Assembly: GCA_026196275.1 (NCBI GenBank)
Contig: JAPHTQ010000022.1
Coordinates: forward strand, 1 to 64,000
Reading direction: 5' to 3'
DNA from: Gammaproteobacteria bacterium
Lineage (GTDB): Bacteria; Pseudomonadota; Gammaproteobacteria; Thiohalomonadales; Thiohalomonadaceae
DNA: 64,000 nucleotides
Position numbers and translations under genes: made by a program. Shown here one piece after another: positions 8,262 to 15,664 of the stretch (positions within the stretch are counted from its first letter, which is position 1; the number at the start of each line of letters is the position of its first letter). The notes beneath the pieces are model-generated. The model did no database searches, was not told where the DNA came from, and saw only the letters and a list, made by a program, of their open reading frames with translations.

Positions 8262-9329
8262 TCAGGATTTCAGTAGCCCCCTCCATATTGCAGCCTGCCG
8301 CGTTTTCCATTTATATGATGAAACCACTCTCCGGCGTAACTTGTCGAGCTTCGGTTCATCATAGTCATCGAGCAGGTCGCGAAGGTTTCCCGTCGCGAAA
8401 GCATCCCTGGCAAACACCGCTTCACCCTCTGCCGAAGTGGTCTCGCCGCCGGTCGTGAATTCTATACCGTAGCCCTGTTTCAGCCACTCAAGGTCTGATT
8501 TGTGGAGCCTGTCGATTTGCGACACGATCTCCCGCCTGAACTTCATCCTGGTAAGGCGCATCCATGCCGACTTGGATTTGATAATCCTGACAAGCCTCCT
8601 GCTGTCATCGGTGTACACGTCGTCCTCCAGGTTGAGGAGCTCCCTTCTCAATTCCTGCATTAAAATACACGCCTCGGCAGAAAGGCTGGTGTTTTTCTCC
8701 GTTCGTGCTGGTTTGTGTTGCGATAAATCAATTGAAAATTCTTTATTAAGGATCTGCAGCAGGTCTGAAACCACATCTTCACGGTGAAGTTGCTCCCTGT
8801 CAAAGGCACGCACAACCACATTTTCCTTGCCGATGATACTGATCCATGACTGCAGCATGCCATGAAAATCATATTTTTTATCGAAAGGATTGGGGATGGT
8901 CACAGACGCCTTCAGCTTTTGTTGGATAGCCGAAAGATAGAATCGCGACGGCTGCCTGACATAACAAATTGCGTACACATCCGCAGGGCTGAATCCCAGG
9001 GCGTCTATCAGCCTGAAAATCTCTTCGCTCGACAGCCTGCAGAGAAACTCACTGCTCAACAGGACGGTGTTCGCATTGCTGCTTTTGATCTCAGTCCGCA
9101 GCGCTTCGGCTCTGTGAAAAATTTTATCCGGGTTATTTTTATGTTTTGATTGAGTGTACCTTCTCAATTTGTTGAATGGCCGCACGAGGGCGGCGACGGC
9201 GTGGTGTGACTTCCCTTTTCCAGGGTATAAACAATGCTGTTCACGCAAGCTCTTGCGGAGATTGAACAGCCCTTTTTGTATCGAAGTGCTTCCTGTCTTT
9301 GGGGTCCCGATATGTATTATCATTTTCAT
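8262..9329 (-). CDS. Sulfotransferase-like protein
   Basis: A 355-residue protein with the 5'-phosphosulfate loop GTPKTGSTS at residues 8-16 and a second PAPS-type region with LLSSEFL and CYVRQPSRFYLSAI (about 100-140). These are typical of bacterial sulfotransferase-domain proteins that modify glycans or surface polymers. No membrane segment or signal peptide is seen, so it is cytosolic. The stretch is visibly richer in A and T than its neighbours and sits between direct repeats of the ridA 5' end, which suggests acquisition by transfer. The acceptor cannot be told from sequence. Confidence 0.75.
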   Translation of the reverse strand: MKMIIHIGTPKTGSTSIQKGLFNLRKSLREQHCLYPGKGKSHHAVAALVRPFNKLRRYTQSKHKNNPDKIFHRAEALRTEIKSSNANTVLLSSEFLCRLSSEEIFRLIDALGFSPADVYAICYVRQPSRFYLSAIQQKLKASVTIPNPFDKKYDFHGMLQSWISIIGKENVVVRAFDREQLHREDVVSDLLQILNKEFSIDLSQHKPARTEKNTSLSAEACILMQELRRELLNLEDDVYTDDSRRLVRIIKSKSAWMRLTRMKFRREIVSQIDRLHKSDLEWLKQGYGIEFTTGGETTSAEGEAVFARDAFATGNLRDLLDDYDEPKLDKLRRRVVSSYKWKTRQAAIWRGLLKS

Positions 9330-9717
9330 GTGAAGTATCTTAAGACGCTTAAGAGAAAAGTTGTAATTTTAAAAACCAGCGTGATGCGACTGTACTTGCC
9401 CGCCCAGGGTGTATTGAGTGTTTTCGCCCCATGCTCCTTGCAGCGCACGCGAGGGGCTAGGCAGTGAAGATGGGTGCATTGAACCAATTAAATGGCCACG
9501 ACCACTGCTGCCCCATAAACGCTCTCTCCCTCAGGGAGGGGGTTGGGGTGAGTGGATGATATGAGCCAACTCACTGATGGGCAATATCCCCTTACCCTCT
9601 CCTTAGTATTGACTCATAGGTAGGATCTTTAGCAAAAACATCACCACAAACGGGAACTTATAGAGCCCCACCCGATCTGATTAAAGGTCGACGAAAACCA
9701 AGATCAGAGGTAACCGG
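9330..9717. other. Gene-free stretch with dispersed repeat and IS boundary
   Basis: No convincing gene is seen in these 388 bp. They hold a copy of a dispersed repeat (9503-9605). The last part contains the inverted pair GCCCCACCCG (9664-9673) and CGGGTGGGGC (9714-9723), which may mark the edge of the insertion-sequence remnant that follows. Confidence 0.6.
9503..9605. repeat. Dispersed intergenic repeat, copy 1
   Basis: About 100 bp closely resembling 56763-56880. Shared blocks are CCCATAAACG, an inverted CTCCCTCAGGGAG core, GGTTGGGGTGAG, ATATGAGC.AACTCAC and AATATCCCCT. It is non-coding in both places and is probably a MITE-like or REP-like element. Confidence 0.8.
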
Positions 9718-9900
9718 GTGGGGCAACAACAGATTACCAATATCACGAAGCAGATGAAACGGGCATTGAGCGAACAAGAGCTGCTAAAGCTGGGAGAAGA
9801 GACAGGGCAATGTCGTCGCCAGCGCAAAGTCACGCCCGTGCGTCTTGCCTTGTCACTCATTCAGTCACTGGGTTGCGGTCAGGTGGAGACTATCGCCGAT
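9718..9900 (+). pseudogene. IS4-type transposase, 5' fragment
   Basis: From GTG at 9718, about 60 residues read like the N-terminus of IS4-family transposases: QMKRALSEQELLKLGEETG, then RRQRKVTPVRLALSLIQ and [10 protein letters not shown]. After about 9895 the frame runs into antisense ridA sequence, so the catalytic DDE region is missing and the element cannot move by itself. No second IS end is recognisable. Confidence 0.65.
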
Positions 9901-10090
9901 CTGCATCTCCATATCACCCACGACAAGCTCCATGCTCTCCGGTACCAGCGGGATCTGCCCCGAGAGATAGACCGTGGTGCCGACCTTGACCGCCTGGGAG
10001 TAGGTGCCGATCGCCTGCGGGGCCTCGTCGGTGTGGATGATTTCGCGTGCCATGGCTGCGCTCCTTGTGAGTGAATTTGATTAGGAATGG
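9893..10090 (-). pseudogene. Truncated duplicate of ridA 5' end and leader
   Basis: Bases 9901-10080 match 7981-8160 at 173 of 180 positions, with a constant offset of 1920 bp. The copy contains the ridA leader, the Shine-Dalgarno sequence, the ATG (10053) and about 53 codons, then diverges near 9895 where it meets the transposase fragment. The product would be a short RidA N-terminus without the catalytic arginine, so it is non-functional as an enzyme. Confidence 0.95.
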
Positions 10091-10334
10091 AAGACACTTT
10101 AGCGAAAAGCGCTACAGAAGGTAAGGCGCACGGCAATCATGCCAGACAGAAGGTTGATTTTTTTGCGGAGCCCTTGAGTTCTCTCTGTGGCGCAGTTGTT
10201 TTCTTTTAACCTGAGTGCCAGTATCCGAATTGATGACAGCACGTTTGAACGACTTAAAATCAAGAAGCTTTGACCTTACACCTATATTCGACTTTCCAGG
10301 GAGTCTCCCCTTCTACTTTTTTATGAGGTGAAAA

Positions 10335-11222
10335 ATGGCGGGAGGACTTTTCGCGATACTGGACGATGTGGCCATGCTGCTCGACGACACGGCGGCAATG
10401 AGCAAGGTGGCCGCCAAGAAGACCGCCGGGCTGCTGGGCGATGACCTGGCAGTAAATGCCGAAAAGGCGACCGGTTTTCATGCAAGTCGTGAACTCCCCA
10501 TTATCTGGGCAATCACCAGAGGCTCCTTTCTCAACAAGCTGATTATCCTGCCCATCGCCTTTTTGCTCGGCGCCTACCTGCCATGGCTTATCGTGCCGAT
10601 CCTGCTCATTGGCGGTGCCTACCTCAGTTACGAGGGAACAGAGAAGGTCTACGAGGTGCTCACCGGTCGTCACGACAAGGCCGTTGCCGCCCGCGAGACG
10701 GGAGAACCCCGGAAACTGTTGCAGCGCGAAGCGGGCAAGATCAAGGCCGCAATACGCACCGACTTCATCCTCTCCATCGAGATCATCGTCATCACCCTCG
10801 GCACCGTGGTGGGGCAGTCGCTGGCAATACAGATCATCGTGGTAAGCCTCATTGCCCTGCTCGCCACTGTTGGCGTCTACGGTCTGGTTGCCCTGCTGGT
10901 ACGTATGGATGATGCCGGGCTCTACCTCATCGGGCGCGCCGGGATTCGTGCCGGTCTCGGTGCCCGTGGTCAGAAGGCACTGGGGCGAATACTCGTCGCA
11001 GCCCTGCCGAAGGTAATTCGGCTGCTCGGCCTGGTCGGCACCATCGCCATGCTCCTGGTCGGCGGTGGCATGTATGTGCACAACATCGAAGCGGTACATC
11101 ACCTTACCGGTACCTTACCCGTCTTGCTTGCCGACCTCCTGGCCGGCATCGTGGTAGGCGCTGTAATTATGGGCTTCCTCAAGCTGTTGAACAGCACGGT
11201 TTTAAAAAGGTCGATCCCGTAA
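10335..11222 (+). CDS. DUF808 (YedI-type) inner-membrane protein
   Basis: A 295-residue polytopic protein of the DUF808 family. The conserved N-terminus FAILDDVAMLLDDTAAMSK is followed by a KKTAGLLGDDLAV block and about six hydrophobic helices. GGAYLSYEGTEKVYE in the first third and the C-terminal GGGMYVHNIEAVHHL block are also family signatures. Function is unknown in the family. ATG at 10335 has GAGGTG upstream. It is preceded by about 245 bp with no recognised gene and appears to be monocistronic. Confidence 0.9.
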   Translation: MAGGLFAILDDVAMLLDDTAAMSKVAAKKTAGLLGDDLAVNAEKATGFHASRELPIIWAITRGSFLNKLIILPIAFLLGAYLPWLIVPILLIGGAYLSYEGTEKVYEVLTGRHDKAVAARETGEPRKLLQREAGKIKAAIRTDFILSIEIIVITLGTVVGQSLAIQIIVVSLIALLATVGVYGLVALLVRMDDAGLYLIGRAGIRAGLGARGQKALGRILVAALPKVIRLLGLVGTIAMLLVGGGMYVHNIEAVHHLTGTLPVLLADLLAGIVVGAVIMGFLKLLNSTVLKRSIP

Positions 11223-11436
11223 TTCCAAATCACATGGTTACGACCTGTGTCAGTGCGCCTGACTTCGGGAACGGGGTCACCCATTCCGCCGCGTTACGCT
11301 GATCACGAACTTACCTGTCGTAGCCCCTTTTGGAGAGTTGATGCAACAAACCGCCTTGCCATCGCCCGGATGTGCTTGCCGGAAGAAGATGGTAAAAAGG
11401 GGTACCCGCTGATAAATATTAAAGAGGAGAGCGCGC

Positions 11437-12714
11437 GTGAAGTTCGAAACCCAGGCCATCCATGCCGGCTACACCCCTGATCCCACCACCAAGGCGGTGG
11501 CGGTGCCTATCTATCAAACCACCTCCTACGCCTTCGATAACACCCAGCACGGGGCCGATCTGTTCGACCTCAAGGTGGAGGGGAATATCTACACCCGCAT
11601 CATGAATCCCACCAACGCGGTGTTGGAGCAGCGGGTGGCGGCGCTGGAGGGTGGAGTCGGCGCTTTGGCCGTGGCCTCCGGGATGGCGGCTATCACCTAC
11701 ACGGTGCAGACCCTGGCTGAGGCGGGCGACAACATCGTCTCCACCAGCAAACTCTATGGCGGTACTTACAACCTGTTTGCCCACACCCTGCCGCGAATGG
11801 GGATCGAGGTGCGCTTTGCACCCCACGACGATATTCAGGCGATCACCAGCCTGATCGACAACAAGACCAAGCTGGTCTTTTGCGAGTCGATCGGCAACCC
11901 GGCGGGCAATGTCGTGGATCTGGAGCATCTGGCCCGGGAGGTGCACGCCCTGGGCGTGCCGCTGGTGGTGGACAACACCGTGGCCACCCCCTATCTCTGC
12001 CGGCCCTTCGAATACGGCGCCGATGTCGTCGTCCACTCCCTGACCAAATACATGGGCGGTCACGGCACCACCGTGGGCGGCGTTGTGGTGGACTCGGGGG
12101 CATTCGACTGGGTGGCCCATGCTGAGCGCTATCCCATACTTACCCGGCCCGACCCCTCCTACCACGGCGTGACCTATACCGAGTCGTTCGGCGCCGCTGC
12201 CTTCATCGCCCGCTGCCGGGTGGTACCGCTACGCAACATGGGGGCGGCGCTCTCGCCGATGAACGCCTTCCAGCTCCTGCAGGGGATCGAGACCATCCAC
12301 CTGCGCATGGACCGCCACTGCGAGAATGCCCGGAAGGTAGCCGAGCACCTGCGCGGTCACGAGCAGGTGCGCTGGGTCAACTACGCCGGCCTGCCGGACA
12401 GTCCTGACCACGCCCTGGCGCAGAAGTACTTTGGCGGGTGCGCCTCGGGCATTCTCAGTTTCGGTATCGAGGGGGGACGCGAGGCGGGAGGCAGATTCAT
12501 CGACGCGCTGGAGCTGATTGTACGACTGGTCAATATCGGCGACGCCAAATCGCTCGCCTGTCATCCGGCGACCACCACCCATCGCCAGCTCAATGACGAA
12601 GAGCTGAAAACGGCAGGTGTTTCGGCCGATATGGTGCGTCTCTCCATCGGCATCGAACACATCGACGACATCATCGCCGATATCGACCAGGCCCTGGCTG
12701 CGGCGATGCGCTAA
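11437..12714 (+). CDS. metY: O-acetylhomoserine sulfhydrylase
   Basis: A 425-residue PLP enzyme of the Cys/Met metabolism family that makes homocysteine from O-acetylhomoserine and sulfide (direct sulfhydrylation). It has YTRIMNPTNAVLEQRVAALE, the cofactor loop ASGMAAITYT, LVVDNTVATPYL and the Schiff-base lysine in HSLTKYMGGHG. The C-terminal VRLSIGIEHIDDIIADI is typical. The start is GTG at 11437, eleven bases after AAAGAGGAG. The 214 bp leader shows no riboswitch I could identify. Direct sulfide assimilation would suit a sulfur-metabolising organism (inference). Confidence 0.93.
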   Translation: MKFETQAIHAGYTPDPTTKAVAVPIYQTTSYAFDNTQHGADLFDLKVEGNIYTRIMNPTNAVLEQRVAALEGGVGALAVASGMAAITYTVQTLAEAGDNIVSTSKLYGGTYNLFAHTLPRMGIEVRFAPHDDIQAITSLIDNKTKLVFCESIGNPAGNVVDLEHLAREVHALGVPLVVDNTVATPYLCRPFEYGADVVVHSLTKYMGGHGTTVGGVVVDSGAFDWVAHAERYPILTRPDPSYHGVTYTESFGAAAFIARCRVVPLRNMGAALSPMNAFQLLQGIETIHLRMDRHCENARKVAEHLRGHEQVRWVNYAGLPDSPDHALAQKYFGGCASGILSFGIEGGREAGGRFIDALELIVRLVNIGDAKSLACHPATTTHRQLNDEELKTAGVSADMVRLSIGIEHIDDIIADIDQALAAAMR

Positions 12715-12767
12715 GTGATCTACTGTCCCGCCGCCGACCGGCAGCGGGGCAGAGAAGAAGGCTTGAT

Positions 12768-13001
12768 TTATTTGTTACAAGCTGTCTGTTCGAGGCGCTC
12801 AGCTAGCCAAACTTTAATAATCGACTGGCGGGTAACCCCTAGGCGGCTAGCTTCCCGATCGAGGGATTCGATCATCCAGCCTGGAAAGTCGACATTGACT
12901 CGCCTTTGCCTTTGAAGGGGACGGCGCGCCTTGGTGATGTCCAAGAGGCCAGTCACGTCCTTGCCGTTATCAAATTCGGAATCAAATTTCTTCGCTTTCA
13001 T
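12768..13001 (-). CDS. brnA: BrnA-type antitoxin
   Basis: A 77-residue protein with a ribbon-helix-helix segment (RRVNVDFPGWMIESLDREA, then SRLGVTRQSIIKVWLAERL), as in the BrnA/CopG antitoxins. The N-terminal acidic and Lys-rich part would wrap the toxin. Its start (13001) overlaps the end of the toxin gene by 20 bp, giving the toxin-first order characteristic of brnTA. It is expected to bind DNA and repress the operon through the palindrome upstream of brnT. Confidence 0.85.
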   Translation of the reverse strand: MKAKKFDSEFDNGKDVTGLLDITKARRPLQRQRRVNVDFPGWMIESLDREASRLGVTRQSIIKVWLAERLEQTACNK

Positions 13002-13254
13002 AAAGATCTACCTCTTCGGATCGAGCTCGACGAACAGAGATGATTCGGATGTTCCTGCTCCTGTGTGTGATAACTGCCGACCAATGCTTACCTTTGATGC
13101 GGCCAATGACTAAAAATCGTGGCTCATCGACGGCTTTAGCAGGAATTTCCACAAGATAAGGATCGCTCCAGAGCAGTTGGGCGCTTATGAAGTCAATCCC
13201 GTGCTTCTTTAGGTTGCCCTGACTCTTTTGCTCGTCGAACTCAAATGAAATCAT
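12982..13254 (-). CDS. brnT: BrnT-type ribonuclease toxin
   Basis: A 90-residue BrnT (DUF497) toxin, a RelE-fold ribonuclease that blocks translation when free of BrnA. Family features are all present: N-terminal FEFDEQKSQGNLKKHGIDF, a central LVIGRIKGKHWSAVIT strand pair and RIISVRRARSEEVDLY at the C-terminus. ATG at 13254 lies inside a perfect 21 bp palindrome. Length is normal, so the module looks intact. Confidence 0.88.
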   Translation of the reverse strand: MISFEFDEQKSQGNLKKHGIDFISAQLLWSDPYLVEIPAKAVDEPRFLVIGRIKGKHWSAVITHRSRNIRIISVRRARSEEVDLYESEEI

Positions 13255-13273
13255 GGTATAAAAATTATACCAT
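13253..13273. promoter_or_regulatory. Probable BrnA operator palindrome
   Basis: A perfect inverted repeat, ATGGTATAA-AAA-TTATACCAT, covers the brnT start codon and the bases just upstream. Position and symmetry fit autoregulation by the ribbon-helix-helix antitoxin. Confidence 0.65.
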
Positions 13274-13448
13274 TAAGTCACGATATTCAACCCCCACCGA
13301 CATCTAATTATGCGCTCACCCTCCCCTTTTCCCTCTGAATTCCCCAATCGCAGTGCGTAGTCCGCTTGATTGACTAACGGCGCGCCGGGAGTGGAAGTCG
13401 ATGCCGAATCATCTAGGATGTATGGAAATTATGTACGAGTGTAATGCA

Positions 13449-13625
13449 ATGGATACGATCAGCGTCAACCAATTCCGCGATAACCTTAAAGCCTTCGTCG
13501 AGAAAGTGGCGGATCTGTACGCCCCGCTGAAGCAGATCGCCGAGTTCACCGCCATCCATGCCGCAGGAAGCGGCTATCAACCCAGCAGGGAGGGGGTGGA
13601 TGAGATCACTGGTCTTTCGTATTAA
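13449..13625 (+). pseudogene. Phd/YefM-type antitoxin remnant
   Basis: The first 18 residues from ATG 13449 (MDTISVNQFRDNLKAFVE) are those of a Phd/YefM antitoxin. The rest (about 40 residues to the stop) does not continue that fold and I do not recognise it. No partner toxin follows; a MITE-like inverted repeat begins a few bases after the stop. Best read as an antitoxin gene truncated by rearrangement. Confidence 0.5.
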
Positions 13626-13630
13626 AGGGC

Positions 13631-13856
13631 TCTGACCCTGAGGAATCCCCACGAGGAATCCTCACGAATCACTCAATAAATTCAGTCACTTATTGTGATT
13701 TTGAAATTAGAGGAAGACATGCATGGTGGGATCTCATCGTTGGTGTCGTTACCTTGATCTGATCCAAAAACACCATGCATGTTCCCTTTGAGGTGAAAAA
13801 TACTGGTAACTTATTGAATTATTAGTGAGATTCGTGGGGATCCCTCAGACTCTGAT
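13631..13856. mobile_element. MITE-like element with long imperfect inverted repeats
   Basis: The ends mirror each other over about 45 bp. The left arm (13632-13679) contains CTGAGGAATCCCCACGA; the right arm read in reverse contains CTGAGGGATCCCCACGA. Both then have (A)CTCA.TAA..TTCAATAA-type sequence. An inner pair, ACATGCATGGTG (13718-13729) and CACCATGCATGT (13771-13782), extends the symmetry. No coding sequence lies inside. A related terminus recurs at 18708-18735. Confidence 0.65.
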
Positions 13857-13898
13857 CCCATTGCTATTCTGCCGGGCACCACGTCAAGAGGAACACCC

Positions 13899-15449
13899 AT
13901 GCCCCTGTCCACACGCCATCATGGCAAGCGCCTCAGCCTCTGGATCAACGCGACCCTCGGCCTGCTCCTCGTCCTTGTCTCGGTCGCGGTCGTGGCGCTG
14001 GTCAACCAGCAGATGCGGGAACAGGCGCTGGCCGAGGCGGGCGCCAAGGCGCGCATCCTGCTCGACCACAACCTCGCCATCCACACCTATTTCACCCATC
14101 AGCTCAAGCCGCCACTGTTCGAGAAGCTTGATCCGCTCGTCGGCAAGGGCTATTTCGAGCCGACCTGGATGTCCTCGACCTACGCCGTGCGCGAGATCGA
14201 CCAGTATTTCCATGCGCTCAACGGCGAGGATTACTACTACAAGGAAGGCGCCATCCATGCGCGCAGCCCGGAGAACGAGGCGGATGCCTTCGAGCGGCAG
14301 TTTCTCGATGAGCTGAATCAGGATCCCCAGCTGGTTGACTACAGCGGCGTCCGCATGCTGGACGGCAAGCCCTATTTCTTCACCATGCGTCGCGGCGAGG
14401 TGATGGAGGAGGCCTGCCTGCGCTGCCACGATACGCCGGACCGGGCGCCGGCCGACCTGGTCAGACTCTACGGCGCAGAACGCAGTTTCCACCGCACCGA
14501 GGGCGAGGTGGTATCCGTGCTTTCCCGCCGCGTGCCGCTGGCCGAGGCCTATGCTGAGGCCGACCGTCTTTCCTGGAATCTGTCGCTGATCCTGCTGGCG
14601 ACCCTGGTTCTGCTGTTCGCCGCGCATTACTGGATCAGCCGCCGGCTCCTGTTCGCGCCGCTGGATCGCCTCCGCGCCAAGGCGCTGGCAATCGCGGCCA
14701 GCGAGACGCATCTGGGCGAACAGATCGAGCTGCCCGCAGGGAGGGAACTTGCCGAGCTGACGGCGGCCTTCAACGCCATGTCCGGGAAGCTGCATGTGGA
14801 TCGCCAGCATCTCGAGCAGCATGTCGCCGAGCGCACCGCCGAACTCAGCGACCTCAATGCGCAGCTGCAGCAGGAGATCGGCGAACGCGAGCAGGCCGAG
14901 ACCCAGCTCAAGGCGGCCAATCGCGAGCTGGAGCGGATATCCATGCAGGACGGTCTGCTGGGTATCGCCAACCGGCGCCACTTAGACGAGGTGCTGGCCA
15001 AGGAATACAGCCGGGCGCTGCGCCAGCGCGCGCCGCTGTCCCTCATCATCGCCGACATCGACCAGTTCAAGGACTACAACGACCACTACGGCCATCAGGC
15101 CGGCGACGACAGCCTGCGCAAGGTGGCCCAGGCAATGGCGGCGCGCCTCAAGCGCCCCACCGATCTCCTTGCCCGCTACGGCGGCGAGGAGATCGCCGTT
15201 GTACTGCCCGATACGGCCGCCGATGGCGCGCGCGAGATTGCCGAACGGCTGCGTGCCGCCGTCGAGCAGGTGGCGATCCCGCATGCCGCCTCTGCGGTGG
15301 CGCCCCACGTCACCATCAGTCTCGGCGTGCACACCCTGCAGCCGTCCGAGGTCGTACAGGAGGAAGGCCTGGCGGCCTTCATCGGCACGGCGGACGGGGC
15401 GCTCTATGCCGCCAAGCGCGCCGGTCGCAACCGGGTGGTGGCGGCCTGA
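13899..15449 (+). CDS. Membrane diguanylate cyclase with haem-binding (DUF3365) sensor
   Basis: A 516-residue protein: signal-anchor helix (about 12-35), a periplasmic DUF3365/Tll0287-like domain ending in a haem c motif CLRCH (Cys173), a second membrane helix (about 222-243), HAMP, a coiled coil (about 300-355) and a GGDEF domain with an intact RYGGEEI signature near 429. It should make c-di-GMP in response to redox state or a haem ligand; the covalent haem would depend on the cytochrome c assembly genes. AGAGG lies seven bases before the ATG. An HD-GYP c-di-GMP phosphodiesterase gene follows. Confidence 0.9.
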   Translation: MPLSTRHHGKRLSLWINATLGLLLVLVSVAVVALVNQQMREQALAEAGAKARILLDHNLAIHTYFTHQLKPPLFEKLDPLVGKGYFEPTWMSSTYAVREIDQYFHALNGEDYYYKEGAIHARSPENEADAFERQFLDELNQDPQLVDYSGVRMLDGKPYFFTMRRGEVMEEACLRCHDTPDRAPADLVRLYGAERSFHRTEGEVVSVLSRRVPLAEAYAEADRLSWNLSLILLATLVLLFAAHYWISRRLLFAPLDRLRAKALAIAASETHLGEQIELPAGRELAELTAAFNAMSGKLHVDRQHLEQHVAERTAELSDLNAQLQQEIGEREQAETQLKAANRELERISMQDGLLGIANRRHLDEVLAKEYSRALRQRAPLSLIIADIDQFKDYNDHYGHQAGDDSLRKVAQAMAARLKRPTDLLARYGGEEIAVVLPDTAADGAREIAERLRAAVEQVAIPHAASAVAPHVTISLGVHTLQPSEVVQEEGLAAFIGTADGALYAAKRAGRNRVVAA

Positions 15450-15546
15450 GCGAGGTTGCGGCCACGGCTCGCGCCGCCAATCCCGCGGCCATAATCCCTG
15501 TGAACTGCAGGCAATTCGTCTAGACTCGGGGAAAACAACAATATTC

Positions 15547-15568
15547 CTCGGGCCACTGACGGCCCGAG
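15547..15568. terminator. Perfect hairpin between the c-di-GMP genes
   Basis: CTCGGGCC-ACTGAC-GGCCCGAG forms an 8 bp stem with a 6 nt loop. It ends 5 bp before the GGAGGT ribosome-binding site of the next gene. It has no U-tract, so it could be an attenuating leader structure as easily as a terminator. Confidence 0.5.
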
Positions 15569-15664
15569 CCATCGGAGGTATCACCCATGCCGCAACCGGC
15601 CCCGGCTGTGCTGGGGGGCGCGACCGCCCGCCCATGACAGGAAGCGTGGTATCGCCGCTATGCC

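Noticed and set aside
9718-10074. A 118-codon plus-strand gene
   Set aside because: It is a chimera of a transposase N-terminus and antisense ridA sequence, not a real protein.
11223-11436. Possible SAM or SAH riboswitch in the metY leader
   Set aside because: metY genes often have one, but I could not find the conserved cores or a consistent set of paired stems.
13401-13448. Longer start for the Phd-like fragment
   Set aside because: The family-like sequence begins at ATG 13449; the preceding residues match nothing.
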